A model generated the notes under the pieces. That model saw only the letters and a list, made by a program, of their open reading frames with translations. It was not told the DNA's origin and did no database searches. From the NCBI RefSeq assembly GCF_001277295.1, contig NZ_CP011456.1, positions 3,484,001 to 3,548,000 on the forward strand: a DNA stretch of 64,000 bases, read 5' to 3'. Every line of letters starts with the position of its first letter. The stretch's first letter is position 1. Positions 34,781 to 43,860 of the stretch are shown here, piece by piece. The position numbers and the translations under genes are program-made. This stretch comes from Anabaena sp. WA102. Its GTDB lineage: Bacteria > Cyanobacteriota > Cyanobacteriia > Cyanobacteriales > Nostocaceae.

Positions 34781-35536
34781 GTGGCAAAATTTTTATTTGT
34801 GACTGATTTAGATCACACTTTAGTTGGTGATGATCTAGCTTTAGAGAAATTAAATCAGTGGTTAAGTAAACAGCGCCGTATTGACGGTACAGTTATCTGT
34901 TACACCACAGGGCGATCTCTCCCGCTCTATCAACAACTGATCGCTCAAAAAGAACTCTTAGAACCTGATATACTCGTCCTGGCAACGGGTACAGAAATTT
35001 ACTACCCAGGCAGTGAAACCCCCGATTCTGAGTGGACAAACAAAATCTCCCTGGGTTGGGATAGAGAACAAGTAATAGAAATAACCAGCCGATTTCCTTG
35101 CCTAGTCCCCCAATCTCCCTTAGAACAAACGGATTTTAAGGTTAGTTATTATACTAATACTAAAGGATTATCAGTAACACTTCCGCGATTAAAAGCTATT
35201 TGGCAAAATCATGGTTTAGCAGTACAAATGATAGATAACTTTGGGGGTGCATTTTTAGATATCTTACCAGCATTAGCAAATAAAGCTGCATCTGCTCTTT
35301 TTCTGCAACAACGGTTAGGTTTTACTAATGAACAAACTCTTATTTGCGGAGATTCAGGTAATGATCTATCTATGTTTGAAAATATGCTTTGTCCCGCTAT
35401 TATCGTTGGTAATGCCCAACCAAAAATATTAGATTGGCATGAAAATTCCCCACCAGGGAATCGCTATCTGGCAAAAAGTCACTTTGCAAATGGCATTTTA
35501 GAAGGATTAAAATATTTTGAATTTTACAGAGAATAA
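34781..35536 (+). CDS. Sucrose-phosphatase-like HAD hydrolase
   Basis: A 251-residue HAD-IIB enzyme from a GTG start at 34781 (VAKFLFVTDLDHTLVGDD). Upstream codons belong to the truncated epimerase on the other strand. Motif I is DLDHT, motif II is CYTTGRS, motif IV is ICGDSGNDLSMF; the cap domain has GTEIYYPG and SVTLPRLKAIW. Sequence features fit sucrose-6-phosphate phosphatase; a related sugar phosphate is possible. The glycosyltransferase gene follows 5 bp later. Confidence 0.83.
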   Translation: MAKFLFVTDLDHTLVGDDLALEKLNQWLSKQRRIDGTVICYTTGRSLPLYQQLIAQKELLEPDILVLATGTEIYYPGSETPDSEWTNKISLGWDREQVIEITSRFPCLVPQSPLEQTDFKVSYYTNTKGLSVTLPRLKAIWQNHGLAVQMIDNFGGAFLDILPALANKAASALFLQQRLGFTNEQTLICGDSGNDLSMFENMLCPAIIVGNAQPKILDWHENSPPGNRYLAKSHFANGILEGLKYFEFYRE

Positions 35537-35541
35537 TTGAT

Positions 35542-36333
35542 ATGAAAACCATTGTTTATCAATCCTATCGGGGAAATGAAACACCAAATTGGCTGGAAAC
35601 TTGTATGCAAACAGTCAAAGATTGGGCAGAATTAAAAGGCTTTGACTACCGAAGAGTAGACAACTTTTTTGACTATGTTCCCGATTGGTATATAGATAAA
35701 TCTCAAGGTAAAATTAACGTTATTGCTGATTTAGCTAGATTAGAAATAGCGAAAAAATTTTTAGAACAGGGATATGAGCAAACTATTTGGATGGATGCTG
35801 ATGTAGTAGTTTTTGATCCCGATAATTTAAACATTGAAACGACAGAAGAATATTTAGTTTGTCGTGAAGTTTGGTTGGATACAGAAGATGATCAAAATTT
35901 GGGTGAGGGAACTTTATTTTGTACTGAAAAAGTCACTAATTCCTTAGTTTATTTTACTCAAAAAAATAGTTTTTTGGACTTTTATATATATGCGACTAAA
36001 TCAATCTTGAAAAATCAGACCGGAAGGTTATCCAGATTAGCAGTTAGTACGAAATTTTTAAGCAGACTTTATGAGATTATGGAATTACCTCTTTTTCCAA
36101 ATATGGGGCTTTTTAGTCCTATTCTAATGCACGCAATTGTAGAAGATAAAACTGAGATTATCGAGTTATATACAAAAGCCTTGAAATCTCCTATTTATGC
36201 GGCTAACTTGTGTTTATCTTTTAGAAATCAATCTCATAAAGGCATCATGGTGACAGATAAACTATTTGAACAATTGATTGATAAATTGTTACAAAATAAA
36301 GGAGAAATGATTAACCGATATTCTTCTCCATAA
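35542..36333 (+). CDS. GT-A-type glycosyltransferase, unassigned
   Basis: A 263-residue protein starting MKTIVYQSYRGNETPNWLET. A DxD-like motif lies in YEQTIWMDADVVVFDPDNL, with an acceptor-side segment LFPNMGLFSPILMHAI. The DxD would bind NDP-sugar with Mn2+. No close family recognised; it resembles capsular/secondary-metabolite glycosyltransferases. It follows the phosphatase by 5 bp. Confidence 0.7.
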   Translation: MKTIVYQSYRGNETPNWLETCMQTVKDWAELKGFDYRRVDNFFDYVPDWYIDKSQGKINVIADLARLEIAKKFLEQGYEQTIWMDADVVVFDPDNLNIETTEEYLVCREVWLDTEDDQNLGEGTLFCTEKVTNSLVYFTQKNSFLDFYIYATKSILKNQTGRLSRLAVSTKFLSRLYEIMELPLFPNMGLFSPILMHAIVEDKTEIIELYTKALKSPIYAANLCLSFRNQSHKGIMVTDKLFEQLIDKLLQNKGEMINRYSSP

Positions 36334-36373
36334 TTAAATTCTCATTCCTCATTGGTAAAACACGAGGAATGTA

Positions 36374-36536
36374 AGAGGATGTTTGAAAAGTTTTGGGCGA
36401 ATATAATTCACTACTACACAAGCAAAGTCCACCTGCGTGGACTAATGAAAAATCGAGGGTTTCAAACCCACCTCCGTGGGTTTTGTCTGTGTGCAAGATG
36501 AACCGCGACTTCTAGTAGACTTTTCAAACACCCTCT
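36374..36536. mobile_element. Family C miniature element, copy 1
   Basis: About 163 bp with ends AGAGGATGTTTGAAAAGT and, inverted, AGAGGGTGTTTGAAAAGT (one mismatch). It contains further inverted pieces (GTCCACCTGCGTGGAC, CCCACCTCCGTGGG). A second family member with the same ends but a different interior is at 62330. It lies between two glycosyltransferase genes. Confidence 0.85.
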
Positions 36537-36591
36537 AAGCTATAATCAGCAAACCACAATATTTTTTTGTAAGAGGTAAGGTTGTCACAAA

Positions 36592-37311
36592 ATGAAGAAA
36601 AGCCCAAATATCGCATTTTATACTTGTTGTAACTCTGTGTCTTTTTCTAAGGTACAACTCTTTTTGAGATCTGCTAAAAAACAAAATATAGACGTTAAGG
36701 TGCTAGGTGAAGGTCTCGAATGGTCAGCCAATTCTCTAAGACTTCCTTTGATTTTGAAGGAACTAAAGGATGTGAAAGATGACACAATAGTTCTTGTTAC
36801 TGATGCTTTTGATGTTCTGTATGTACAGAATGCTAACAGTATATATGAAAAATTTATTCAAGGTGGTTATAAGATATTATTTGCAGCAGAGAAATGGTAC
36901 TCTCATCAGTACGAAGAATACAAAGATTTTTACGATAGCATTAAAGTTCCCTATGATTATAAATATCTGAACGCAGGGACTTTCATGGGATACAAAAAAT
37001 ATGTCTGTGAGATGATTGATAATATTCTTTCTTATCCGAATTTTCATGAAAACGGTAGTGATCAAAGATTGTATGGAAAATACTGTTTTGAAAATCCTGA
37101 AACAGTAACCTTAGATTATTGCTGTGATATTTTTTGGTGTACAGCAGGGGAATGGGAAATTTTACCAGAACTGTATGACATACACAATGGATTTGTCTTA
37201 AACAAATTAACTGGCACATATCCTGCAATAATTCACATACCATACTCTAAAAAGTATTATAATGTTCTGCTCAGGTTGGCAGAAGATCTGGGTGATGTTG
37301 TATCGCGGTAA
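36592..37311 (+). CDS. PLOD/collagen-type glycosyltransferase-like protein
   Basis: A 239-residue GT-A protein with DDTIVLVTDAFDVLYVQNAN (DxD-type motif), ILFAAEKWYSHQY and YKYLNAGTFMGYKKYVCEMI, then GSDQRLYGKY. These are the hallmark steps of the PLOD/collagen galactosyltransferase domain, which transfers Glc or Gal. Bacterial members occur in sugar gene clusters. Ribosome binding site GTAAGAGGTAAGG lies upstream; the GH13 gene follows 42 bp later. Confidence 0.8.
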   Translation: MKKSPNIAFYTCCNSVSFSKVQLFLRSAKKQNIDVKVLGEGLEWSANSLRLPLILKELKDVKDDTIVLVTDAFDVLYVQNANSIYEKFIQGGYKILFAAEKWYSHQYEEYKDFYDSIKVPYDYKYLNAGTFMGYKKYVCEMIDNILSYPNFHENGSDQRLYGKYCFENPETVTLDYCCDIFWCTAGEWEILPELYDIHNGFVLNKLTGTYPAIIHIPYSKKYYNVLLRLAEDLGDVVSR

Positions 37312-37353
37312 AGAATAATCAACAACAATGATGAGGTTAATGTTTCAGAGATC

Positions 37354-38817
37354 ATGACAAGTTTCTATACGAAGATTAATACACCTGATTGGGTTAAAAA
37401 CGCCGTTTTTTATCAAATATTTCCTGATCGCTTTTCTCGAAGTATTCCCACTGAACAAAAGTGGTTACTTAATATACCTTTAGAAGACTGGAATACTACT
37501 CCTACATTTCATGGTTATAAAGGCGGAAATCTTTGGGGAATAATTGAAAAACTAGATTATTTACAAGATTTAGGTATTAATGCAATTTACCTTAATCCTA
37601 TTTTTACATCTGCCAGTAATCATCGTTATCATACTCTTGATTATTATCAAATTGATCCCTTATTAGGCGGTGAAGAAGCATTTACCAATCTCCTTAAAGA
37701 AGCTCATCATCGTAAGATTAAACTTATCTTAGATGGAACTTTTAATCATGCTAGTAGAGGCTTTTATTTTTTCAATGATATTCTCGAAAATGGACAAAAT
37801 TCTCCTTGGTTAGATTGGTTTAAAATTACAGGTTGGCCTATCTCACCTTATGATAATTCTCGTCCTGCTAATTATGCTTCATGGTGTGATCTTCGTGCTT
37901 TACCCGAATTTAACACTAATAATTCAGGAGTGCGCGAATATATTATGCGTATAGGTGAATATTGGATTAAACGTGGTGCAGATGGTTGGCGTTTAGATTC
38001 AGCAGATTACATTAAAACTCCTGGTTTTTGGCAAGAGTTTCGGGAACGAATTAAAGCAATTAATCCAGAAGCATATATTGTAGGCGAAATTCCCCTGTAT
38101 GCCAGTGAGTGGTTAGATGGGACGCAATTTGATGGTGTGTCAAGTTTGCCCTTTCTTAATGCTACCACTGCTTTTGTTGTAGGCGATCGCCAGGTAAAAG
38201 GTCATTTTGCTGAATATGCACCACCACCACCTGCGGATGCGGCTAAATATGGGGAGGAAATTAATCAATTACTGCAACTTTATCCTTGGGAAATTCAATT
38301 AACTCAACTTAATGGTATTAATAATCATGATACAGCTAGGTTAATTGATGTAGCTGGAGGCGATCGCCCCAGTTTATATTTAGCAACATTACTATTATTT
38401 ACTTTTCCTGGCGCACCTTGCATATATTACGGCGATGAAGTCGGTTTAAACGGTGGTTATGATCCAGAATGTCGTAAAGGATTTCCTGATAAAAAACAGT
38501 GGGATCAAGATATTCTTGAATATCATCGTCAATTAATTAAACTCCGTCTTTCTCATCCAGCATTAAGAATAGGTGAATATCATACCTTGTACGCTCAAGG
38601 ACAAGTTTATATTTTCGCTAGAAGGTTAGAAACAGAAATTTTATTAATTGCGGTAAATGCTGGTAATGAAATAGCAATGGCGAGTATTCAACCATCATGG
38701 CAAAATCAACTCAAACAAACATTATTTACATATCATTCCAGTCAAGAAAACTGGACTAAAGAAGCCGAATTTATTAACTTTAAACTTCCACCCCGTAGCG
38801 GATTAATTATTGGTTAA
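37354..38817 (+). CDS. GH13 alpha-glucan/alpha-glucoside hydrolase (neopullulanase-like)
   Basis: A 487-residue cytoplasmic GH13 enzyme. Catalytic residues are visible: nucleophile Asp215 in GWRLDSADY, acid/base Glu245 in YIVGEIPL, and Asp326 in INNHDTARL. The N-terminal FYQIFPDRF and the insertion before the barrel fit cyclomaltodextrinase/neopullulanase-type enzymes, but without their extra N-terminal domain. No signal peptide. It is placed among glycosyltransferases and phosphatases, so it may trim or rearrange a glucoside made by them. Confidence 0.85.
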   Translation: MTSFYTKINTPDWVKNAVFYQIFPDRFSRSIPTEQKWLLNIPLEDWNTTPTFHGYKGGNLWGIIEKLDYLQDLGINAIYLNPIFTSASNHRYHTLDYYQIDPLLGGEEAFTNLLKEAHHRKIKLILDGTFNHASRGFYFFNDILENGQNSPWLDWFKITGWPISPYDNSRPANYASWCDLRALPEFNTNNSGVREYIMRIGEYWIKRGADGWRLDSADYIKTPGFWQEFRERIKAINPEAYIVGEIPLYASEWLDGTQFDGVSSLPFLNATTAFVVGDRQVKGHFAEYAPPPPADAAKYGEEINQLLQLYPWEIQLTQLNGINNHDTARLIDVAGGDRPSLYLATLLLFTFPGAPCIYYGDEVGLNGGYDPECRKGFPDKKQWDQDILEYHRQLIKLRLSHPALRIGEYHTLYAQGQVYIFARRLETEILLIAVNAGNEIAMASIQPSWQNQLKQTLFTYHSSQENWTKEAEFINFKLPPRSGLIIG

Positions 38818-38824
38818 TTAAGTC

Positions 38825-39568
38825 ATGAAATATCAACAATCACTACTTTTAGCAACTGATTTAGACGGCACTTTTTTAGGTGGTTCTCAACAACAACAAT
38901 CTGAATTTTATCAATATATTGAAAAACAACGCGATCGCCTACTTTTAGTATATGTCACCGGCAGAGAACTGGACTGGATCAGCAACTTATTAATAGAAAA
39001 TCCTCATATTCCTAAACCTGACTATATCATTGGTGATGTGGGAACAACTATTGTACATGGTGAAACATTTGAGCCAATTTATCCTGTACAATATTGGATA
39101 ATTAAACAATGGAATAATGCTAACGAAAAAATTAAAACCCTATTAGCAAATGAACCAGGATTAAAACTACAGGCAGTCAATCCTAAGTATCGTGTATCTT
39201 ACTATTATGATTCTGAAAAATTGCAACCTAACACCATCCAAAAAGTAATCAATGCCGGATTTGATTGCATTATCTCATCTTATAATAATATCTATTTTTA
39301 TTTTGATGTCATGCCCAAAGGAGTTTCTAAAGGACCAACTCTCTTGAAATTTTTGGAGGAAATAAAGTTTAATGCAGATGAAACCATAGCTTGTGGAGAT
39401 ACTCTCAATGATTTATCCCTATTTGAAACAGGATTAAAGGGAATTGCTGTGGGAAATTCTCATCCCAACTTAGTTGATAAAATTCAGACAATGGATAATG
39501 TTTACCATAGTCCTTATCCTGGTGTGATGGGTATTTGGGATGGTTTGAAATTTTACGGCAAGGATTAA
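38825..39568 (+). CDS. Second sucrose-phosphatase-like HAD hydrolase
   Basis: A 247-residue HAD-IIB enzyme: motif I LLATDLDGTFLGG, motif II YVTGRELDWI, motif IV ACGDTLNDLSLF, and cap segment VGTTIVHGETFEPIYPVQYW. It is a paralog of the protein at 34781 but clearly divergent. It is 7 bp after the GH13 gene. It probably removes phosphate from a sugar or disaccharide phosphate. Confidence 0.8.
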   Translation: MKYQQSLLLATDLDGTFLGGSQQQQSEFYQYIEKQRDRLLLVYVTGRELDWISNLLIENPHIPKPDYIIGDVGTTIVHGETFEPIYPVQYWIIKQWNNANEKIKTLLANEPGLKLQAVNPKYRVSYYYDSEKLQPNTIQKVINAGFDCIISSYNNIYFYFDVMPKGVSKGPTLLKFLEEIKFNADETIACGDTLNDLSLFETGLKGIAVGNSHPNLVDKIQTMDNVYHSPYPGVMGIWDGLKFYGKD

Positions 39569-39577
39569 ATGTCAAAT

Positions 39578-39708
39578 ATATAGGACTCCTATTTGATTTT
39601 TGATGGCTTGCGTGGCGTAGGCATACAAAACTCGGTACACCTTAATATTCTGGAATCCTCTTGCCCTCCTACGCAGGAAAATTCAAGAATCAAACCGGAT
39701 TCCTATAT
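39578..39708. mobile_element. Family E inverted-repeat element, copy 2
   Basis: ATATAGGACTCCTATTTGAT at the left and, inverted, TATAGGAATCCGGTTTGATT at the right; opposite orientation to the copy at 17959. The interior differs and carries a GGCTTGCGTGGCGTAGGC unit. It lies in front of the transketolase gene and creates spurious upstream open frames. Confidence 0.78.
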
Positions 39709-39852
39709 CAATACCTTAGCCATTTTATGCTTTGTTGGCTTAAACGACAGCGCAACCCATCTACGAATCAAGGCTTTTTTCAATGTGGACAAGGTATTGT
39801 TTGTACAATGCCTACCCTAGATATAATTTCAACAATCAAAAGGAACAAAAAA

Positions 39853-41757
39853 ATGACTTTAACAACTCTTCGCTTTCCTATTGATTTGGATGTTTACAAG
39901 TCTTTGAAGTTAGACCCGACTAATTCAACTTTGACTAATGAACAAAGAGAAATTCTGAAAGCTAATATTCAACTTTGTCGAGATACTATTGTTTTTTTTA
40001 CCGCTGTAGCAGCAGCCAAAGGTGTGGGCGGTCATACAGGAGGAGCTTATGATACAGTTCCCGAAGTGATGATTTTAGATGCTTTCTTTCGGGGAGTAGC
40101 AGATAAATTTGTGCCAATTTTCTTTGATGAAGCAGGACACCGCGTTGCTACACAATATTTAATGGCAACTTTACAGGGTGATCTTGATGCAGAAAATCTG
40201 CTGCATTATCGAGAAGCCTATTCATTACTACTTGCACATCCAGAACGAGGACGCACTCCTGGTGTAAAATTTAGTTCGGGAAGATTAGGACACCTCTGGG
40301 CTTATGTGAATGGAGTAGCGATCGCACATCCTCATCAAGTAGTATTCTGTTTAGGTTCAGATGGTTCACAGCAAGAAGGAAATAATGCCGAAGCCGCCCG
40401 TTTAGCTGTGGCTAAAAATCTCAATATCAAATTAATTATTGATGATAACAATTCCACCTGTAGCGGATATCCAACAGATTATCTCAAGGGTTATAACGTC
40501 GGTCAAACTTTAGCTGGACATGGATTAACTGTATTAACTGGAGCAGGGGAAGATTTAGATGATTTATATACTCGTCTCTGTCAAGCTGTCACTATTAATG
40601 GACCAGTAGCAGTAATTAATAAACGTCCTATGACTCCCGGTATTGTTGGAGTAGAAGGCACACCTTTAGGACATGATGCCCTATCACCAGAGTTAGCGAT
40701 CGCCTATTTAGAAACTCGCGGACATACATCAGCCGTCAATTACCTCAAAAAAGTTATTCCCCTCACACATACCTACTCTTTTACGGGTTCTAGCAGCAAA
40801 ACACGCCATATTTTTGATGCTACCGTTGTCTCTCTTCTCAGTCAAATGACACCCACAGAACGGCGAGAAAAGGTAATGTGTATTGACAGTGATTTAGGAG
40901 AATCCTGTGGTATCAATAAAATTAGTCAAGCCTATCCAGAGATTTTCTATCATGGCGGCATCATGGAAAGAGGAAACTTCTCTGCGGCGGCAGGATTTGG
41001 CATGGAAGCAGGAAAACAAGGCATTTTCAGCACTTATAGTGCCTTTTTGGAAATGTGTATTTCTGAAATTACAATGGCACGGCTTAATAAATCCAACGTT
41101 CTTTGTCAATTTTCCCATAGTGGGATAGATGAATTAGGAGATAACACCTGCCATTTTGGGTTAAATAATATGTTTGCCGATAACGGTTTAGAAGACGCTT
41201 ATCAAACCCGTCTCTATTATCCCGCCGACGGACATCAAATGAAAGCTTGTGTGGAAACTGTATTTGATCAACCAGGGTTAAGATTTCTCTTTTCTAGCCG
41301 TTCCCCAGTACCCGATATTCTGGATACAAATAGTAAACCTTTATTTGCAGATGGTTATACATTTATTCCTGGAAAAGATGACGTAATACGAGAAGGAACA
41401 GCCGGCTATATCGTTAGCTTTGGAGAGGTACTTTACCGCGCCTTAGAAGTAGTAGAAAGCCTGAAAAAACAGGGAATTAATGTCGGTTTAATCAATAAAT
41501 CCACATTGAATCTAGTAGATGAAGAAATCATGGCAAAAATTGGTTCAACACCCTTTGTTTTAGTAGTTGAATCCTTAAATCGGCGTACAGGTTTAGGTAT
41601 CCGTTTTGGTTCATGGTTACTAGAAAGAGGGTTTTCTCCCAAATATGCCTATATGGGAACTCATCAAGAAGGTTGTAGCGGAATTTGGGAACAACTCCCC
41701 CATCAAGGTATTGATACTATTGGCATCATGAACAAAGTTGAGGAAATGTTAAAATAA
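39853..41757 (+). CDS. Transketolase-like thiamine diphosphate enzyme
   Basis: A 634-residue protein from ATG 39853 with ribosome binding site AAAAGGAACA; earlier starts lie in a repeat element. The N-terminal ThDP-binding part has HTGGAYDTVPEVMILDAFFR and VFCLGSDGSQQEGNNAEAAR (metal-binding motif with SDG in place of GDG). The middle part has IMERGNFSAAAGFGMEAGKQ (catalytic Glu region) and the C-terminal part VLVVESLNRRTGLGIRFGSW. It differs from the housekeeping transketolase in several core motifs and sits inside a sugar gene set, so it is likely a specialised ketol-transfer enzyme. Substrate unknown. Confidence 0.82.
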   Translation: MTLTTLRFPIDLDVYKSLKLDPTNSTLTNEQREILKANIQLCRDTIVFFTAVAAAKGVGGHTGGAYDTVPEVMILDAFFRGVADKFVPIFFDEAGHRVATQYLMATLQGDLDAENLLHYREAYSLLLAHPERGRTPGVKFSSGRLGHLWAYVNGVAIAHPHQVVFCLGSDGSQQEGNNAEAARLAVAKNLNIKLIIDDNNSTCSGYPTDYLKGYNVGQTLAGHGLTVLTGAGEDLDDLYTRLCQAVTINGPVAVINKRPMTPGIVGVEGTPLGHDALSPELAIAYLETRGHTSAVNYLKKVIPLTHTYSFTGSSSKTRHIFDATVVSLLSQMTPTERREKVMCIDSDLGESCGINKISQAYPEIFYHGGIMERGNFSAAAGFGMEAGKQGIFSTYSAFLEMCISEITMARLNKSNVLCQFSHSGIDELGDNTCHFGLNNMFADNGLEDAYQTRLYYPADGHQMKACVETVFDQPGLRFLFSSRSPVPDILDTNSKPLFADGYTFIPGKDDVIREGTAGYIVSFGEVLYRALEVVESLKKQGINVGLINKSTLNLVDEEIMAKIGSTPFVLVVESLNRRTGLGIRFGSWLLERGFSPKYAYMGTHQEGCSGIWEQLPHQGIDTIGIMNKVEEMLK

Positions 41758-41763
41758 GAAAAA

Positions 41764-41826
41764 AATCCCCGAATTCTTCTGTGATCATCACCATAAATTA
41801 TCAGATGATATCAGAAGTCGGGGATC
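41764..41826. repeat. Family D hairpin repeat, copy 3
   Basis: AATCCCCGAATTCT at the left and AGAAGTCGGGGATCT at the right, slightly diverged from copies at 10567 and 14422. It lies between the transketolase stop and the phosphatase gene at 41852. Confidence 0.78.
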
Positions 41827-41851
41827 TGAATCTAAAGGAGAATAATTACCA

Positions 41852-42388
41852 GTGATTAAAGTGGCTTTTCTTGATCGAGATGGAGTAATTAATATTGATC
41901 ATCACTATGTTTTTAGATGTGAGCAGTTTGAATTTAATGATGGCATTTTTGCTACTTGTCGTCTACTACAAGATTTAGGTTATAAGCTAATTGTGATCAC
42001 AAATCAATCAGGTATTGCTCGTGGTTACTATTCTGAACAAGATTTTTTAAGTCTTACTGTCTGGATGTATGAGCAATTTAATAACCAAGATATAACAATA
42101 CTGGATGTGTTTTACTGCCCACATCATCCCCAATCAACTATATCTAATTACCGTCAAAACTGCCGATGTCGTAAACCGTTACCAGGAATGATTGAACAAG
42201 CTTGTCAGAAATATCCTATAGACTTGCAAAGCTCAATCCTAATTGGTGATAGAATATCGGATATGCAAGCTGCTAAAGCCGCAGGAATCGGTAAATTTTA
42301 TTTACTCAGTCCAGAAATTTTTATTCCTAAAGAATTACAAGTTTCTGCTCGGTTGGATAATCTGGAAGCACTAAAGTTTTTTATTTAA
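41852..42388 (+). CDS. GmhB-like HAD-IIIA phosphatase
   Basis: A 178-residue enzyme from a GTG start preceded by AAAGGAG. Motif I is AFLDRDGVINIDHHY, motif II VITNQSGIARGYYS, motif IV LIGDRISDMQAAKAAG, and the Zn-binding loop is CPHHPQ...CRCRKPLPGM. It belongs to the D-glycero-D-manno-heptose-1,7-bisphosphate phosphatase / histidinol-phosphatase group. In this cluster it may remove an anomeric phosphate from a heptose or other sugar bisphosphate. No GmhA or HldE homologue is present. Confidence 0.87.
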   Translation: MIKVAFLDRDGVINIDHHYVFRCEQFEFNDGIFATCRLLQDLGYKLIVITNQSGIARGYYSEQDFLSLTVWMYEQFNNQDITILDVFYCPHHPQSTISNYRQNCRCRKPLPGMIEQACQKYPIDLQSSILIGDRISDMQAAKAAGIGKFYLLSPEIFIPKELQVSARLDNLEALKFFI

Positions 42389-42498
42389 TGAATTTGAGAA
42401 TATGTTTATTAAATATTCATTAAATTTTACTAAACTTTTACTAAAAAACCAGCAAATTATTTTGCTGTCCCATACAAAACAAAGAGATTTACAAGCAG

Positions 42499-43791
42499 AT
42501 GAATAAAGTTTGGCGTTATGTTCAAGAATTGCTAATATTTAAACTCATATATCCCATTCTATTGAGATACATTGACGAAAATCTCATCACGATGACTGAG
42601 GAGATGGAGAAAGATAAAATGGAGAATAATATTCCTAAGTTAGAAGCGGAATATGAACAATTACCTATTCTCAAATTGATTTATTCAATTTTATTTAACT
42701 ATCTACACAGCAATTTAATTACTAGAGTAGATTTACTCCAGCAATGTCAAGCAGAGAATAATCTTTATCAGTTAAAATATGATGAAATTATTCAAATTGA
42801 ACCAGCTATAAGTTATCAAGAAATTCCCGCAGTATTTAGAGAAAAAGAAGGTAGCTTTGAATTTACTAATCCTTTTGCTGTGGTTGTTAAAAACGTGGAG
42901 TTATTGGGAATTTATGGGATTGGTTTTACTGAGGATAAGAATATTATTTTAGAAACAGTTTTAGATAGAGTAGATGTTTTAGAACACACTGCTATTTCTA
43001 CAATGAAGTCTGGTTTCAATTCTCAATATATTGCCCCCATAGATAAAATAGAACATTTTGATTTAGCTTGTTCATTTGTTAATTATTGGAGTCATTTATA
43101 TGCTCATTGGATATATGAAGCTTTAACTCGATTAGAAGCCATTGAATATTATTCTCAAAAAACAGGTAAAAAACCAGTCTTAATAATTGATAAAGATATT
43201 CCTAGTTGGAAAATTCGCTCTTTAGAATTGATGGGTTATGGTCTAGAAAATTATATCCAATGGAATGGATATAGAGCTAAAGTTAATGAATTAGTTATTT
43301 GCTCTAAAAGACGTGAAGGAGGACGTATTTCTATCAAAGCTTGTCATTGGGTAAGAGAACGTATTCTTAGTAACGTAGGTACTTATGCAAATCCAAATCT
43401 GGTTTTGAGTCCCAATATTTTTATTTCTCGTAAAAAAGCAAATGCTCGCCGCATTTTGAATGAAGAAGAAGTAAGCAATACTCTCGATAAAATGGATTTT
43501 GTACCTTATGTTCTAGAAGATTTAGATTTTGCTGACCAAGTAAAATTGTTTGCTCAAGCTAAATTTATTATTGCTCCTCATGGTGGTGGAGTAACAAATA
43601 TTATTTTCTCCCAAAATTTAACTTTAATTGAACTTTTTGGTCAGAAAATTAGCCATTTCTATTATACAGTTGCTAAAGGATTAGGATTCGATTATGCTTG
43701 TATGTTTTGTGAAGTAAAGAATGAAGATATCATTGTCAATTGTGAAGAATTAAGTAGAATGGTTGATAAAATGACAAAAAATAGAATTTGA
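42499..43791 (+). CDS. GT61 (DUF563) glycosyltransferase
   Basis: A 430-residue protein. Residues from about 130 onward form the DUF563 domain, with FVNYWSHLYAHWIYEALTRL, IFISRKKANARRILNEEEV and the signature AKFIIAPHGGGVTNIIFSQ. Before it, two copies of a helical motif repeat: KLIYPILLRYIDENLITMTE (about 15-34) and KLIYSILFNYLHSNLITRVD (about 57-76), a small internal duplication. GT61 enzymes transfer pentoses, hexoses or amino sugars to polysaccharides or glycoproteins. Confidence 0.85.
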   Translation: MNKVWRYVQELLIFKLIYPILLRYIDENLITMTEEMEKDKMENNIPKLEAEYEQLPILKLIYSILFNYLHSNLITRVDLLQQCQAENNLYQLKYDEIIQIEPAISYQEIPAVFREKEGSFEFTNPFAVVVKNVELLGIYGIGFTEDKNIILETVLDRVDVLEHTAISTMKSGFNSQYIAPIDKIEHFDLACSFVNYWSHLYAHWIYEALTRLEAIEYYSQKTGKKPVLIIDKDIPSWKIRSLELMGYGLENYIQWNGYRAKVNELVICSKRREGGRISIKACHWVRERILSNVGTYANPNLVLSPNIFISRKKANARRILNEEEVSNTLDKMDFVPYVLEDLDFADQVKLFAQAKFIIAPHGGGVTNIIFSQNLTLIELFGQKISHFYYTVAKGLGFDYACMFCEVKNEDIIVNCEELSRMVDKMTKNRI

Positions 43792-43860
43792 TAATGTAAA
43801 TTAGATGATCATAAAGCTTGATGAAAATTTAAATTTTGACTAACAGATTATTAATTTTGT

